A DNA stretch of 64,000 nt from Microbacterium paraoxydans (lineage in GTDB: Bacteria; Actinomycetota; Actinomycetes; Actinomycetales; Microbacteriaceae). This document shows, piece after piece, positions 61,922 to 64,000 of the stretch (positions are counted from its first letter, which is position 1; every line of letters begins with the position of its first letter). Both the position numbers and the translations under genes were made by a program. The stretch lies in assembly GCF_018224615.1 (NCBI RefSeq), contig NZ_JAGTUK010000002.1, forward strand, positions 372,001 through 436,000, in the 5' to 3' direction. The notes under the pieces were generated by a model. It was not told where the DNA came from, did no database searches, and saw only the letters and a program-made list of their open reading frames with translations.

Positions 61922-61936
61922 TTCGCCCCGTGCGAA
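61922..61936. promoter_or_regulatory. TTCGC-N5-GCGAA dyad in the clpC leader
   Basis: Perfect 5-bp arms around CCCGT, resembling the CGC-N5-GCG core of actinobacterial ClgR sites. A site this close to the start codon is unusual for an activator, so function is uncertain. Confidence 0.4.
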
Positions 61937-61948
61937 TAAGGAGTCAAC

Positions 61949-64000
<2,052 letters not shown>

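Overview
The window is high-GC, densely packed and phage-free. Gene content (fused PutA, ETF-linked acyl-CoA catabolism, galTKE, ClpC, many ATGA/GTGA/TGATG stop-start overlaps, many apparently leaderless starts) points to a Gram-positive actinobacterium, most likely Microbacteriaceae and Microbacterium-like. That assignment is an inference from gene style, not from a marker gene. I see no rRNA, tRNA, insertion sequence, CRISPR array or integrase.

Layout. 0-4.6 kb: end of a DMT-family exporter, then a GntR/FCD regulator translationally coupled to the methylcitrate-cycle genes prpD-prpB-prpC. 4.7-6.8 kb: an MFS carrier and a membrane-tailed ABM-domain protein. 7.2-11.7 kb: a valine-degradation block (mmsA, acyl-CoA dehydrogenase, mmsB, enoyl-CoA hydratase). 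11.7-13.2 kb: a three-gene minus-strand operon (MarR, SRPBCC, YdeI-like). 13.4-18.6 kb: etfB-etfA, a cytochrome b-like membrane protein with an unusual repeated N-terminal motif, an ASCH protein and a thiolase. Together the first 18 kb can carry valine to propionyl-CoA to pyruvate and succinate, with ETF collecting acyl-CoA dehydrogenase electrons.

18.6-31.2 kb: GNAT, thioesterase, a large unknown membrane protein, three coupled bitopic membrane proteins of unknown function, trifunctional-length PutA, a membrane protein/XRE/MDR operon, then an amidinotransferase-fold arginine hydrolase coupled to rocD. Arginine or ornithine and proline carbon converge on glutamate semialdehyde, which PutA can oxidise. 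31.2-37.6 kb: MarR-MFS pair, CutC, an alpha/beta hydrolase, DUF1684, a domain-permuted lipoate ligase coupled to an orphan DNA methyltransferase. 37.6-41.4 kb: an amine-oxidase/cupin pair, an Lrp/AsnC regulator and a divergent aminoaldehyde dehydrogenase. 42.1-45.5 kb: ROK regulator, ChbG deacetylase and GPH carrier (a small glycan-use operon). 45.5-51.7 kb: galT-galK-galE under a divergent LacI regulator, followed by pgm, which completes the Leloir route to glucose-6-phosphate. 51.8-61.8 kb: pheA, LLM oxidoreductase, DUF2795, Hsp20 with divergent MerR, CPA1 antiporter, DUF1254, dicarboxylate/amino-acid symporter, a lipoprotein, and an operon of two related DUF2975-like membrane proteins with an XRE regulator. 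61.9 kb to the end: clpC, cut by the window edge.

Regulatory signals are unusually readable. Seventeen start codons have a NANNNT -10 hexamer at exactly -12 to -7, consistent with leaderless transcripts. Clear dyads lie upstream of gntR-prp, etfBA, mmsA, the two XRE operons, marR-MFS, galT and hsp20.
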